Positions 34,959 through 43,192 of a DNA stretch of 64,000 bases are shown piece by piece. The stretch lies in NCBI GenBank assembly GCA_016195085.1, contig JACQAG010000039.1, forward strand, positions 1 through 64,000, given 5' to 3'. The position numbers and the translations under genes are program-made. Origin of the DNA: Pseudomonadota bacterium. Its GTDB lineage: Bacteria > Pseudomonadota > Alphaproteobacteria > SHVZ01. The notes under the pieces were generated by a model that saw nothing but the letters and a program-made list of their open reading frames with translations, searched no databases and was not told the DNA's origin. Positions within the stretch are counted from its first letter, which is position 1. Each line of letters starts with the position of its first letter.

Positions 34959-37957
34959 AAACCGACACCTCGGAAAAAGGCCTGGAGGCCCTCATCGTCG
35001 CCGACATGATGGGCCGTGCGACGGCGCCGCCGGCTGGTCGATTATCCGAGGAGCCGGAACCCTTTGTCGGCCTGCACAATTGGCTGCTCGGCGATCCGAA
35101 GGCCTATGACCGGGCATGGACGGTCGATCTCGTGCAGTTCCGCTCCTTCATTGCCGCGACCCAGCCGCCATTGCTGGCGGCACTCGATCTCGACAACGAC
35201 AGCCCGGTACGCCAAAAATTCCTGATGCGGCTGCAAGGTGAGATCGGCAAGCGCGGCGTCATCGATGTGCTGCGGACCGGGCTCAAGCATGGCCCGCATG
35301 ACGTGGACCTATTCTACGGAACGCCGTCTCCGGGCAACATCAGGGCCGCCGGCCGCTTCGCGCTGAACCGATTCTCGGTCACGCGCCAGCTTCGCTATAG
35401 CCGCGACGACACTGCCCATGCGCTCGATCTGGTGCTGTTCATCAATGGGCTGCCCCTGGCAACATTCGAGCTCAAGAACAGCCTGACGAAGCAGACGGTG
35501 GAAGACGCCGTCGAGCAATACAAGCGCGACCGCGATCCGCGCGAGAAGCTGTTCGAGTTCGGCCGCTGCATCGTTCACATTGCGGTGGACGACGCGCAGG
35601 TGAAATTCTGCACTCACCTCAAGGGAAAGAGCTCGTGGTTCCTGCCGTTCAACAAGGGCTGGAACGACGGCGCCGGCAATCCGCCCAATCCCGCGGGATT
35701 GAAGACGGATTACCTCTGGAAGAGCATCCTCACGCCATTGAGCCTCACGGACGTCATCGAGAACTATGCCCAAATCGTCAAGCGGAAAGATCCAAAGACC
35801 GGCAAGGTCAAACGCGATCAGCTCTTCCCGCGCTATCATCAGCTCGATGTGGTCCGCGAACTCCTCGCCGATGCCAAGCTAAAGGGCGCCGGCCGAAGAG
35901 TGCTAATCCAGCATTCAGCCGGGTCGGGGAAATCGAATTCGATAGCGTGGTTTTCGCACCAACTCGTTCGGCTCGAGAGCGGTGCCGCTCAAGTCTTCGA
36001 CTCCGTGATCGTGGTGACCGACCGTCGCATTCTCGATCAGCAGATTCAGGACTCGATCAAGCAATTCGCTCAGGTGGGTGCCACCGTCGGCCATGCCAAA
36101 CATTCCGGCGATCTTCGCCGCTTCATCTCCGAGGGCAAGAAGATCATCATCACAACGGTTCAGAAATTTCCGTTCATTCTCGACGATATCGGCTCGCAGC
36201 ATCGAGACCGCCGCTTCGCGATCATCATCGATGAGGCGCATTCAAGCCAAGGTGGCAAGGCCGCTGCCGCGTTGAACGCCGCGCTGACGGGCGCAGAGGA
36301 CGGTGACGACGCGGAAACGGTCGAAGACAAGATCAACGCGATCATGGAGCAACGAAAGATGCTCCCGAACGCCAGTTATTTCGCCTTCACCGCGACGCCG
36401 AAAAACAGGACCCTCGAGATATTCGGAGAACCCTTCCCCGAAGGCGACACGATCAAACATCGACCCTTCCACTGCTACACGATGAAGCAGGCGATCCAGG
36501 AAGGCTTTATCCTCGACGTGCTTCGCTACTATACGCCGGTCAATAGCTACTATCGCCTGGTCAAGACCGTCGCCGCCGACCCTGAGTTCGACACCAAGCG
36601 CGCCACCAAGAAGCTGCGCCGCTATGTCGAAAGCAACGACCACGCAATCCGCCTCAAGGCCGAGATCATGGCTGATCATTTCCACGAACAGGTGCTGGCG
36701 CTGAACAAGATCGGAGGTCAGGCGCGCGCCATGGTCGTTACCTCAGGCGTGGAGCGAGCTATTCAGTATTTCCAAGCGATCAGCGCCTATCTCGTCGAAC
36801 GCAAGAGCCCTTACCGCGCGATCGTCGCCTTTTCCGGCGACCATGAGTTCCGCGGCCCCAAGGTGAGCGAAGCCAGCCTGAACGGCTTCCCGTCGAAGGA
36901 TATCGTCGATCAGATCGAGAATGACCCGTATCGGTTCCTAATCTGTGCCGACAAATTCCAGACGGGCTACGACCAGCCTCTGCTTCACACGATGTATGTC
37001 GACAAGGTGCTTTCGGGCATCAAGGCTGTCCAGACGCTCTCAAGGCTGAATCGGGCTCATCCGCAGAAGTACGACGTATTCGTGCTCGATTTCATGAACG
37101 ACACGGAAACGATCCGCGCCTCATTCGACACGTTCTATCGCACCACGATCCTCAGCGACGAAACCGACCCGAACCGATTGCACGATCTCAAGGCAGCCCT
37201 CGACGGCTACCAGGTTTATCAGCGCGGGCAGATCGATCAGCTCGTCGAACTGTATCTGTCGGGCGCCGACCGGGATCGTTTGGACCCGTTCCTCGATGCC
37301 TGCGTGGCCTCCTATAATTCCCAACTCGATGAAGACGGACAGGTTGATTTCAAGGGGAAGGCGAAGGCGTTTGCCCGAACCTATGCATTCATCGCATCAA
37401 TCCTGCCCTTCACGAACTCAGATTGGGAAAAGCTCTCGATATTCCTGAATTTCTTGCTTCCGAAGCTGCCGGCACCGCGCGAGGAAGACCTCTCCAAAGG
37501 CATCCTCGAAGCCATCGACATGGACAGCTATCGGGTTGAGAAGCAAGCGGCTCAGCGCGTTCAACTGGCCGATCAAGATGCGGAGGTCGATCCCGTTCCC
37601 ACCGATGGCGGCGGGCGCAAGGCTGAACCTGAGCTTGACCGGCTTTCCAACATCATCAGGAACTTCAACGACCTCTTCGGCAATATCACTTGGGAAGATG
37701 CCGATCGAATTCGACAACTGATCGCGACCGAGATCCCGAACAAGGTTGCCGCGAACGAAGCGTACCAAAACGCGAAGCAGAACTCGGACAAGCAGAACGC
37801 TCGCATCGAACACGATAAGGCGCTGGCGAGCGTCATCGTTGGATTGATGAAGGACGACACGGAATTGTTCAAGCAATTCAGCGATAATCCTGAATTCAAG
37901 CGCTGGCTGACCGACACGATTTTCTCGGCGACCTACGATCAGCTTGACGGCAAATAA
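34955..37957 (+). CDS. hsdR: Type I restriction-modification system, restriction/translocase subunit HsdR
   Basis: 1000 residues from GTG 34955, chosen because it overlaps the darG stop (GTGA). Order: PD-(D/E)xK nuclease in the N-terminal third (D158 and E172-L-K174 in LDLVLFINGLPLATFELK). Then the SF2 helicase motor: Walker A GSGKSN (K326), DEAH box (D426-E-A-H) and FTATPKNRTLEIFG. C-terminal helicase half is FLICADKFQTGYDQPLLHTMYVDK. The C-terminal helical domain contacts HsdM. All catalytic motifs are intact, so the system should restrict DNA. HsdR normally follows hsdS directly; here darT and darG stand between. The convergent ABC permease stop is only 16 bases away. Confidence 0.95.
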   Translation: MKTDTSEKGLEALIVADMMGRATAPPAGRLSEEPEPFVGLHNWLLGDPKAYDRAWTVDLVQFRSFIAATQPPLLAALDLDNDSPVRQKFLMRLQGEIGKRGVIDVLRTGLKHGPHDVDLFYGTPSPGNIRAAGRFALNRFSVTRQLRYSRDDTAHALDLVLFINGLPLATFELKNSLTKQTVEDAVEQYKRDRDPREKLFEFGRCIVHIAVDDAQVKFCTHLKGKSSWFLPFNKGWNDGAGNPPNPAGLKTDYLWKSILTPLSLTDVIENYAQIVKRKDPKTGKVKRDQLFPRYHQLDVVRELLADAKLKGAGRRVLIQHSAGSGKSNSIAWFSHQLVRLESGAAQVFDSVIVVTDRRILDQQIQDSIKQFAQVGATVGHAKHSGDLRRFISEGKKIIITTVQKFPFILDDIGSQHRDRRFAIIIDEAHSSQGGKAAAALNAALTGAEDGDDAETVEDKINAIMEQRKMLPNASYFAFTATPKNRTLEIFGEPFPEGDTIKHRPFHCYTMKQAIQEGFILDVLRYYTPVNSYYRLVKTVAADPEFDTKRATKKLRRYVESNDHAIRLKAEIMADHFHEQVLALNKIGGQARAMVVTSGVERAIQYFQAISAYLVERKSPYRAIVAFSGDHEFRGPKVSEASLNGFPSKDIVDQIENDPYRFLICADKFQTGYDQPLLHTMYVDKVLSGIKAVQTLSRLNRAHPQKYDVFVLDFMNDTETIRASFDTFYRTTILSDETDPNRLHDLKAALDGYQVYQRGQIDQLVELYLSGADRDRLDPFLDACVASYNSQLDEDGQVDFKGKAKAFARTYAFIASILPFTNSDWEKLSIFLNFLLPKLPAPREEDLSKGILEAIDMDSYRVEKQAAQRVQLADQDAEVDPVPTDGGGRKAEPELDRLSNIIRNFNDLFGNITWEDADRIRQLIATEIPNKVAANEAYQNAKQNSDKQNARIEHDKALASVIVGLMKDDTELFKQFSDNPEFKRWLTDTIFSATYDQLDGK

Positions 37958-37973
37958 ATAGACCGCCCGATCG

Positions 37974-38855
37974 CTAGAACCCGATATCGACCCCCTGGGC
38001 CGGGCGCCACTTGATGAGGGCGTTCTCCAACAGCGTGATCAGGGACTCGGCCACCAGCGCCACCACGCCCAAGACGAACATGGCCGCGAACACGCCGGCG
38101 GCGTTGAACGTGCCCTGGGCGGTGGCGATCAGGAGGCCGATGCCTTTGCGCGCACCCAGGAACTCGCCCACCACCGCACCCACCAAGGCGAAGCCGAAGC
38201 TCACATGCAGGCTGGCGATGATCCAGCTCAGGGCCGAGGGGATCACCACCGAGAGTGTGACCTGGCGCGGCGAGGCGCCGAGGATGCGGGCATTGGCGAT
38301 GAGGTTGCGGTCGGCCTCGCGCACGCCTTGAAAGGCGTTGCCGAAGACCACGAAGAACACCATGACCACGGCCAGCGCCACCTTGGAGGGCATGCCGAGG
38401 CCGAGCGAGATGATGAAGATCGAGCCCAGCACCACGCGCGGGATCGAGTTCGCGACCTTGATGTAGACGCTGAAGATGTCGGCCAGCAATTGATTGCGGC
38501 CGAGCCCGATGCCGCAAAACACCCCGAGCACGGCGCCGATGAGGAAGCCCAGCACCGTCTCCTCCAAGGTCACCAGCACCTGCTCCCAGAGCGGACCCTG
38601 GGAGGTGCCCTCGGTCATCCATTCCCAGAGCTGGTCGGCCACGTCGCTCGGCATGGCGAAGAAGAACGGGTCGATCGCCTCGGTGCGGGCGGCGAGCTCC
38701 CAGCCGCCGAGCATCGCCACCAGCACGGCGATGCGCAGGGTGATCACCAGCCGGCGGCGGCGCTGCATTCGGAGGAGTGCGGCCACGGTCTCGGCGGTGG
38801 GCTTGGGGGGCGTCTGGCTCTCAGGGGCCGACGCGGTCTCGATGGTCGTGTTCAT
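37974..38855 (-). CDS. ABC transporter permease, nitrate/sulfonate/taurine type
   Basis: 293 residues. A cytoplasmic N-tail (1-40) is followed by about six membrane helices. The coupling segment typical of BPD permeases is present: EADRNLIANARILGASPRQV (E-A-x3-G type, near 178-197). Close relatives are SsuC, TauC and the NMT1/THI5-associated permeases. The upstream ATPase gene ends 3 bases before this start, and the substrate-binding protein is encoded two genes upstream, so the three form one importer of small organic anions or similar. The substrate is not determinable from sequence. Confidence 0.9.
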   Translation of the reverse strand: MNTTIETASAPESQTPPKPTAETVAALLRMQRRRRLVITLRIAVLVAMLGGWELAARTEAIDPFFFAMPSDVADQLWEWMTEGTSQGPLWEQVLVTLEETVLGFLIGAVLGVFCGIGLGRNQLLADIFSVYIKVANSIPRVVLGSIFIISLGLGMPSKVALAVVMVFFVVFGNAFQGVREADRNLIANARILGASPRQVTLSVVIPSALSWIIASLHVSFGFALVGAVVGEFLGARKGIGLLIATAQGTFNAAGVFAAMFVLGVVALVAESLITLLENALIKWRPAQGVDIGF

Positions 38856-38858
38856 GGC

Positions 38859-39683
38859 TCAGCTCTCCAGGGCGCGGGAGCGGCGATAGCTGATCATCAC
38901 CTCGTCGCGGAGATCGTTCCAGATCATCTTGGACAGCTCGATGAATCTCGGCTCGTAGCGGATCTCCGAGGTGACCCTGGGCCTCGGCAGGTCGATGTCG
39001 TAGACGGCCTTCACCGTCGCCGGACCCGCCGTCAGCACGAACACCCGGTCGGCGAGCGCGATCGCCTCCTCGAGATCGTGGGTCACGAACACGACCGAGG
39101 CCGAGCCCGCCGACCAGAGCTGCAAGAGCTCGTCCTGCATCAAGACCCGCGTCTGCACGTCGAGCGCGCTGAACGGCTCGTCCATGAGGAAGATCTCGGG
39201 CTCGTTGATGAAGGTCTGCGCCAGCGCCACGCGCTTGCGCATGCCGCCGGAGAGCTGATGGGGATAGTGCTTCTCGAAGCCGGCGAGACCCACGCGCTTC
39301 ACCCAATCGCCGGCCCGGCGATAGGCGTCCTCGCGCCTAGCGCCCCGGAACAGCGGACCGGCGACGACATTGTCGATGACGCTCCGCCAGGGAAAGACCG
39401 CATCGGCCTGAAAGACGAAGCCGACCCTGGGATCGATGCCGGTGACCGGAGTTCCCATGACGCGGACCTCTCCTTGGGTCGGCCGGGCGAGGCCGGCCAC
39501 CAGGGTCAAGGTCGTCGACTTGCCGCAGCCCGTGGGCCCGACCACCGCGCAGAACTCACCGCGCTTCACCGTCATGTTGAAGTCGCGGAGCGCCTGCAGG
39601 CTCTTGCCCTCCGGCGTCACGAAGCTGCGCGCGACAGCCTCGAGCTCGATCGCCGGCGCCACACTCGATTGAGTCGTGCTCAC
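38859..39683 (-). CDS. ABC transporter ATP-binding protein, nitrate/sulfonate/taurine type
   Basis: 274 residues. Walker A GPTGCGKSTT, Q-loop FVFQADAVFPWRS, signature HQLSGGMRKRVALAQ and Walker B EIFLMDEPFSALD, then the switch His in VFVTHDLEEAI. The wording matches the SsuB/TauB/NrtD group. GTG 39683 is preferred because GGGAGGTG lies directly upstream; an earlier in-frame GTG at 39707 begins in the repeat region. It is followed by the permease gene at 3 bases. A family-A-like repeat separates it from the binding-protein gene. Confidence 0.93.
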   Translation of the reverse strand: MSTTQSSVAPAIELEAVARSFVTPEGKSLQALRDFNMTVKRGEFCAVVGPTGCGKSTTLTLVAGLARPTQGEVRVMGTPVTGIDPRVGFVFQADAVFPWRSVIDNVVAGPLFRGARREDAYRRAGDWVKRVGLAGFEKHYPHQLSGGMRKRVALAQTFINEPEIFLMDEPFSALDVQTRVLMQDELLQLWSAGSASVVFVTHDLEEAIALADRVFVLTAGPATVKAVYDIDLPRPRVTSEIRYEPRFIELSKMIWNDLRDEVMISYRRSRALES

Positions 39684-39700
39684 AGGCACCTCCCCGAGGC

Positions 39701-39818
39701 CCCTCACCCGCCTCGCTCCCGCTCGGCACCCTCTCCCGCAGTGCGGGAGAGGGGACCACGAGGACGGCCCTCTTCCCCCCTCTCTCGCACCGCGGGAGAG
39801 GGTCGGGGCGAGGGTCGA
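39701..39818. repeat. Variant family-A palindromic repeat between ABC transporter genes
   Basis: CCCTCACCCGCCTCGCTCCC at the left and GGGTCGGGGCGAGGGTC at the right. Two internal hairpins (CCTCTCCCGCAGTGCGGGAGAGG and CTCTCGCACCGCGGGAGAG) match the plan of family A, but the arms differ. The copy at 56988 is of the same variant. Confidence 0.75.
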
Positions 39819-39824
39819 GCAATG

Positions 39825-40838
39825 CTACTTCACCTTGCTGACGAACTCCGTCGTGTAGGTTTTCGCCAGGTCGATCTTCTTGCCTTGCAGGTTCTTGCTG
39901 AAGGCCGAGAGCACCTTCAAGACCGTCTCCGGGCCGTCCGGCGGCATCGTGCCGTCGACCGTGAACATCGCCTTGCCGTCGGCGAGCGCCTTCACATACA
40001 TGTCCTTGTCGCCGGCGTAGTAGTCCTTCGGCATCTGCTCGGTGATCTCGGCAGCGCTGTGCGTGTCGATGTAGTGCAGCGTCTTGACGAAGGCATTCGC
40101 CAGCTTCTGCGTCTCGGCTTTGTGCTTATTCACCCAGTCCGTCATCATGTAGAGGCATGCCGCCGGATAGGTGCCGCCGAGGGCCTCTTTGGTCAGCTCC
40201 TTGGTGCGCATGTCGACCAGCACCTTGGCGTCACCGGTCTTCAGCATGCGCGAGATGGTCGGCTCGGTGGTCATGCCGGCATCGATCTTGCCCTGCTGCA
40301 TGGCGGCGATGAAGGTGTTGCCGGCGCCGACGGCAACCGAGGTGATCTCGCTCACCTTCACGCCGTTCTTGACCGCGAGATATTGGGTGAGGAAGTTGGT
40401 CGAGGAGCCGAGCCCGGTCACGCCCAGGCTGCGGCCCTTGAAGTCGGCGGGCGACTTGATCTTGTCCGCCAGCTTTGCCGACACCAGCTCGACCTCCCCC
40501 GGCGCCTGGCTGAACTGCACCACCGACATCAGCATCTTGCCCTTGGATTGCAGGTCGATGGTGTGGTCGTAGAAACCGACCACGCCCTGGGTCTCGCCGG
40601 CGATCAAGGTTTGCTCGGCATCGACGCCCGCAGGCTCGGTCAGGAGCTCGACCTCGATGCCCTCCGCCTTGAAATAGCCGAGGCGCTCGGTCAGCATCGC
40701 CGGCAGATAGATCTGCTTCTCCAGACCGCCGACCATGATGATGATCTTGGCGTCCGCGGCCTGCAGGCTTCCGGCGCCGAACGCAGACGCGGCCGCGATC
40801 GTCGCCCCTAACGCCAAGATTTTTGTCAAGGCACGCAT
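39825..40838 (-). CDS. ABC transporter substrate-binding protein (NMT1/SsuA-like)
   Basis: 337 residues. A signal peptide (about 1-28, hydrophobic core ILALGATIAAASAFGAG, cleavage near LQAADA) precedes a periplasmic binding fold. GYFKAEGIEVELLTEPAG and DFKGRSLGVTGLGSSTNFLTQYLA are typical NMT1/THI5-like segments that bind nitrate, sulfonate or aromatic/pyrimidine ligands. The ligand is not evident. ATG 40838 has GGGAGGAGC upstream. It is the first gene of the transporter and likely drives expression of the ATPase and permease; a palindromic repeat after it could set a higher level for the binding protein, as in many ABC operons. Confidence 0.92.
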   Translation of the reverse strand: MRALTKILALGATIAAASAFGAGSLQAADAKIIIMVGGLEKQIYLPAMLTERLGYFKAEGIEVELLTEPAGVDAEQTLIAGETQGVVGFYDHTIDLQSKGKMLMSVVQFSQAPGEVELVSAKLADKIKSPADFKGRSLGVTGLGSSTNFLTQYLAVKNGVKVSEITSVAVGAGNTFIAAMQQGKIDAGMTTEPTISRMLKTGDAKVLVDMRTKELTKEALGGTYPAACLYMMTDWVNKHKAETQKLANAFVKTLHYIDTHSAAEITEQMPKDYYAGDKDMYVKALADGKAMFTVDGTMPPDGPETVLKVLSAFSKNLQGKKIDLAKTYTTEFVSKVK

Positions 40839-40997
40839 AGTCGCTCCTCCCAAAATGACTCTTCACCTTGCCATGGCGCCGCGGCGGCGGGCAAGATCGT
40901 GGGGGGGTGCCCGAGCGAGGCGCTCGTCGCAGCCTTCCTAGTCGCAACACGCGACCTTGCCCAGCCCTAATGGGCGACCCACCGGGATCGGCAGCGG

Positions 40998-41750
40998 CTA
41001 CTCTTGGCTGCGGGCCTCGGCGACGAGGGACTTGAGCGCCGCCTTGTCGAGCGCGCCCGGCACGAACTGCTTGCCGATGACGAACGCCGGCGTGCCGCCG
41101 ACGCCGAGCGCTGCCGCCAGGTCATGGTTGCGCTTGAGGATCTCGTCGATCTCCGCCGATGCCATGTCGCGCTTGAGGCGGGCGACATCGAGCCCGACCT
41201 CGCCGGCGGTGCGGAAGATCGCCGCCTCGTCGAGCGCGCCCTTGGATCCCATCATGGCGCTGTGGAAGGGCTGGTAGCGTCCTTGCGCGCGCGAAGCGAG
41301 CGCGGCGCGGCTGGCGATGACCGAGTCCGGGCCGAGGATCGGAAACTCCTTCATCACCAGCCGGACCTTGCCATCCTCGCCCAGGAGCTCGGCCAGGCTC
41401 GGCTCCATCTGCTTGCAGTACGGGCAGCGGTAGTCGAAGAACTCGACGATGGTGACGTCCCCGGCGGCATTGCCCAGGACCGGCGCCGTCGGATCCTCCG
41501 TGAGCTCCTTCAGATGCAGGGCGACCGCCGCCTTGCCGTGGTCCAGCTCGGCCTGGCGCTCGCGCTGCTGCAGCACCTGGACGGCTTCGCGAATGATTTC
41601 GGGGTGGGTCAGCAGATAGTCGCGAATGAGCGTCTCGATCGCCCGCTTCTCATCGGCATCGAAGCTCTGCTTCTGCGCGGGCGCCGATGCGCCGAAAAGG
41701 AGGACCCCGCAGGCCGCCGCCAAGACGAGCCCAAGCCGACGAAGGAGCAT
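40998..41750 (-). CDS. DsbA-family thioredoxin-like protein
   Basis: 250 residues. A signal peptide (about 1-26) is followed by a helical N-terminal extension (30-85) and a DsbA-fold domain with C109-P-Y-C112 in VEFFDYRCPYCKQM. The cis-proline loop is GVGGTPAFVIG. Proteins with such an N-terminal helical segment belong to the ScsC/Com1-like group of periplasmic oxidases or isomerases. It is probably membrane-associated only through the signal. It lies 71 bases after the M48 protease gene, so the two may share a transcript and both act in envelope protein folding. Confidence 0.9.
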   Translation of the reverse strand: MLLRRLGLVLAAACGVLLFGASAPAQKQSFDADEKRAIETLIRDYLLTHPEIIREAVQVLQQRERQAELDHGKAAVALHLKELTEDPTAPVLGNAAGDVTIVEFFDYRCPYCKQMEPSLAELLGEDGKVRLVMKEFPILGPDSVIASRAALASRAQGRYQPFHSAMMGSKGALDEAAIFRTAGEVGLDVARLKRDMASAEIDEILKRNHDLAAALGVGGTPAFVIGKQFVPGALDKAALKSLVAEARSQE

Positions 41751-41821
41751 GCCATCACCCAATCGAGGAACCGTGCCTGGCCGAGTATGGCCGGCGGTGC
41801 CAGCCCCGTCCATGCGGCATG

Positions 41822-43192
41822 CTAGCCGCGCTGCTGCCGTTGATGCTGGCGCTCGCGCTCGGCCTGCTGCAGCAGGTCCTGGGCGCGCAGCCAGCCCGGC
41901 GAGCCCGTCGGCAACAGCTGCTGGGCGCGCTTCGACTGCTGGATCGCATCGCGCAAGCGACCGTCGATGATCGCCTGCTCGGCCAAGGCGAGCGAGGCAT
42001 CGCCGATGCGGTTCTCGCGTCCGTAGACGATGCCGAGCAAGCGCCAGGCGAGCGAGAACTCCGGCTCGTGATTGACCGCATCGGAAAGGTTCTGCAGCGC
42101 ATCGGCATTGAGCTTCGGATCGTCGAGCTCGAGCTCGGTCTGCGCCAGGCCCACCCTGAGCAAGGCGGAGTTCGGCAGCAGCCGCACCGCCTCCTTATAG
42201 GAGGCCATCGCCGGCACGCCGCGGCCGTTCTCGAACAGCATCTGGCCCTTGAGCTCGTGATAGTAGGGATCGACCGGGTGCTCGGCGATGAGGCCGTCGA
42301 TGAGCGCCAGCGCCCGGTCGAGCTGCGGTATCCGATAGTAGGCGATCGCCCTGGCATAGCGCGCATATTCGGAGTTGTCGGTCTCCGGATAGGATTGCAG
42401 CGTGCGCCCGAGCGGCTCGGTGAAGCCGAGCAGCTTCGCCCGCACCCGCTGGAAGGCATACACCGCCCCCGGCGCGTCCGGCCGATCGGCGAAGCGCGAT
42501 TGGGCGACCGCGTTCTTCACGAAGTCGATGCGCTCGCGGGTGAGCGGATGGGTTCTGAGGTAGGGCGCTTGGCGCGAGGCGGAGAGCAGCTCCTGGTTCC
42601 ACAACGTCTCGAAAAACTCCAAGAGGCCGCGCGGCGATTGGCTGGTGTGGTCGAGGAAGGTGATGCCGGCCTGGTCGGCGGAGGATTCCTGTGTCCGGCT
42701 GAATTGCAACACATTGGCGGTGGCGAGCGTCTGGCCCACGCCGGCGACCGCACCCAACGCGTTGCCTTGGCCGGTGGCGATCGCCGCGCCGATGCCGAGC
42801 AGCATCGAAGCGATGGCCAAGGCCGAGGCCCCCTGCATCTGGTCGTTCCAGCGCGAGAGATGGCCGCCGGCGATATGGCCGGTCTCGTGCGCGATCACGC
42901 CGATGAGCTGATTGGGCGTTTCGGCCCGCATGATGGTGCCGGTGTTGAGGAACAGATTCTGACCGCCGGCGACGAAGGCGTTGAGCTGGTTGTCGCGGAT
43001 GATGTAAATGTGGACGTCGTTGGCATTCAGCCCGGCGGTCGTGAACAGTGGCGCCGCCAGGGTGCGGATGGTATTTTCCGTTTCCGCGTCGCGGATCAAG
43101 GATAACCGCTGCGCTTCGGCGATCGTCGGCGCATAACCAAACCAAGCCGCGAGCCCGGCAACGGCCATCGACGAAATGCGTTTTCTCAGCAA
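41822..43192 (-). CDS. BepA-like M48 family metalloprotease with TPR-like C-terminus
   Basis: 456 residues. A signal peptide (about 1-27) is followed by a M48 peptidase domain with HETGH (H102-E-x-x-H106) and NAFVAGGQNLFLNTGTI upstream; the third ligand is probably the Glu in RTQESSADQAG. The C-terminal half (about 265-440) has helical repeats of TPR character (ARAIAYYRIPQLDRALALIDGL). This plan is that of BepA/YfgC, a periplasmic protease-chaperone for outer-membrane proteins such as LptD. It is divergent from the gamma-glutamyltransferase-like gene, whose earliest start codon it overlaps by 17 bases. Confidence 0.9.
   Translation of the reverse strand: MLRKRISSMAVAGLAAWFGYAPTIAEAQRLSLIRDAETENTIRTLAAPLFTTAGLNANDVHIYIIRDNQLNAFVAGGQNLFLNTGTIMRAETPNQLIGVIAHETGHIAGGHLSRWNDQMQGASALAIASMLLGIGAAIATGQGNALGAVAGVGQTLATANVLQFSRTQESSADQAGITFLDHTSQSPRGLLEFFETLWNQELLSASRQAPYLRTHPLTRERIDFVKNAVAQSRFADRPDAPGAVYAFQRVRAKLLGFTEPLGRTLQSYPETDNSEYARYARAIAYYRIPQLDRALALIDGLIAEHPVDPYYHELKGQMLFENGRGVPAMASYKEAVRLLPNSALLRVGLAQTELELDDPKLNADALQNLSDAVNHEPEFSLAWRLLGIVYGRENRIGDASLALAEQAIIDGRLRDAIQQSKRAQQLLPTGSPGWLRAQDLLQQAERERQHQRQQRG

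Noticed and set aside
37958-37973. Right-hand att site of the restriction-DarTG island
   Set aside because: Only 16 bases lie between the convergent stops and no matching direct repeat was seen near 29617-29853.
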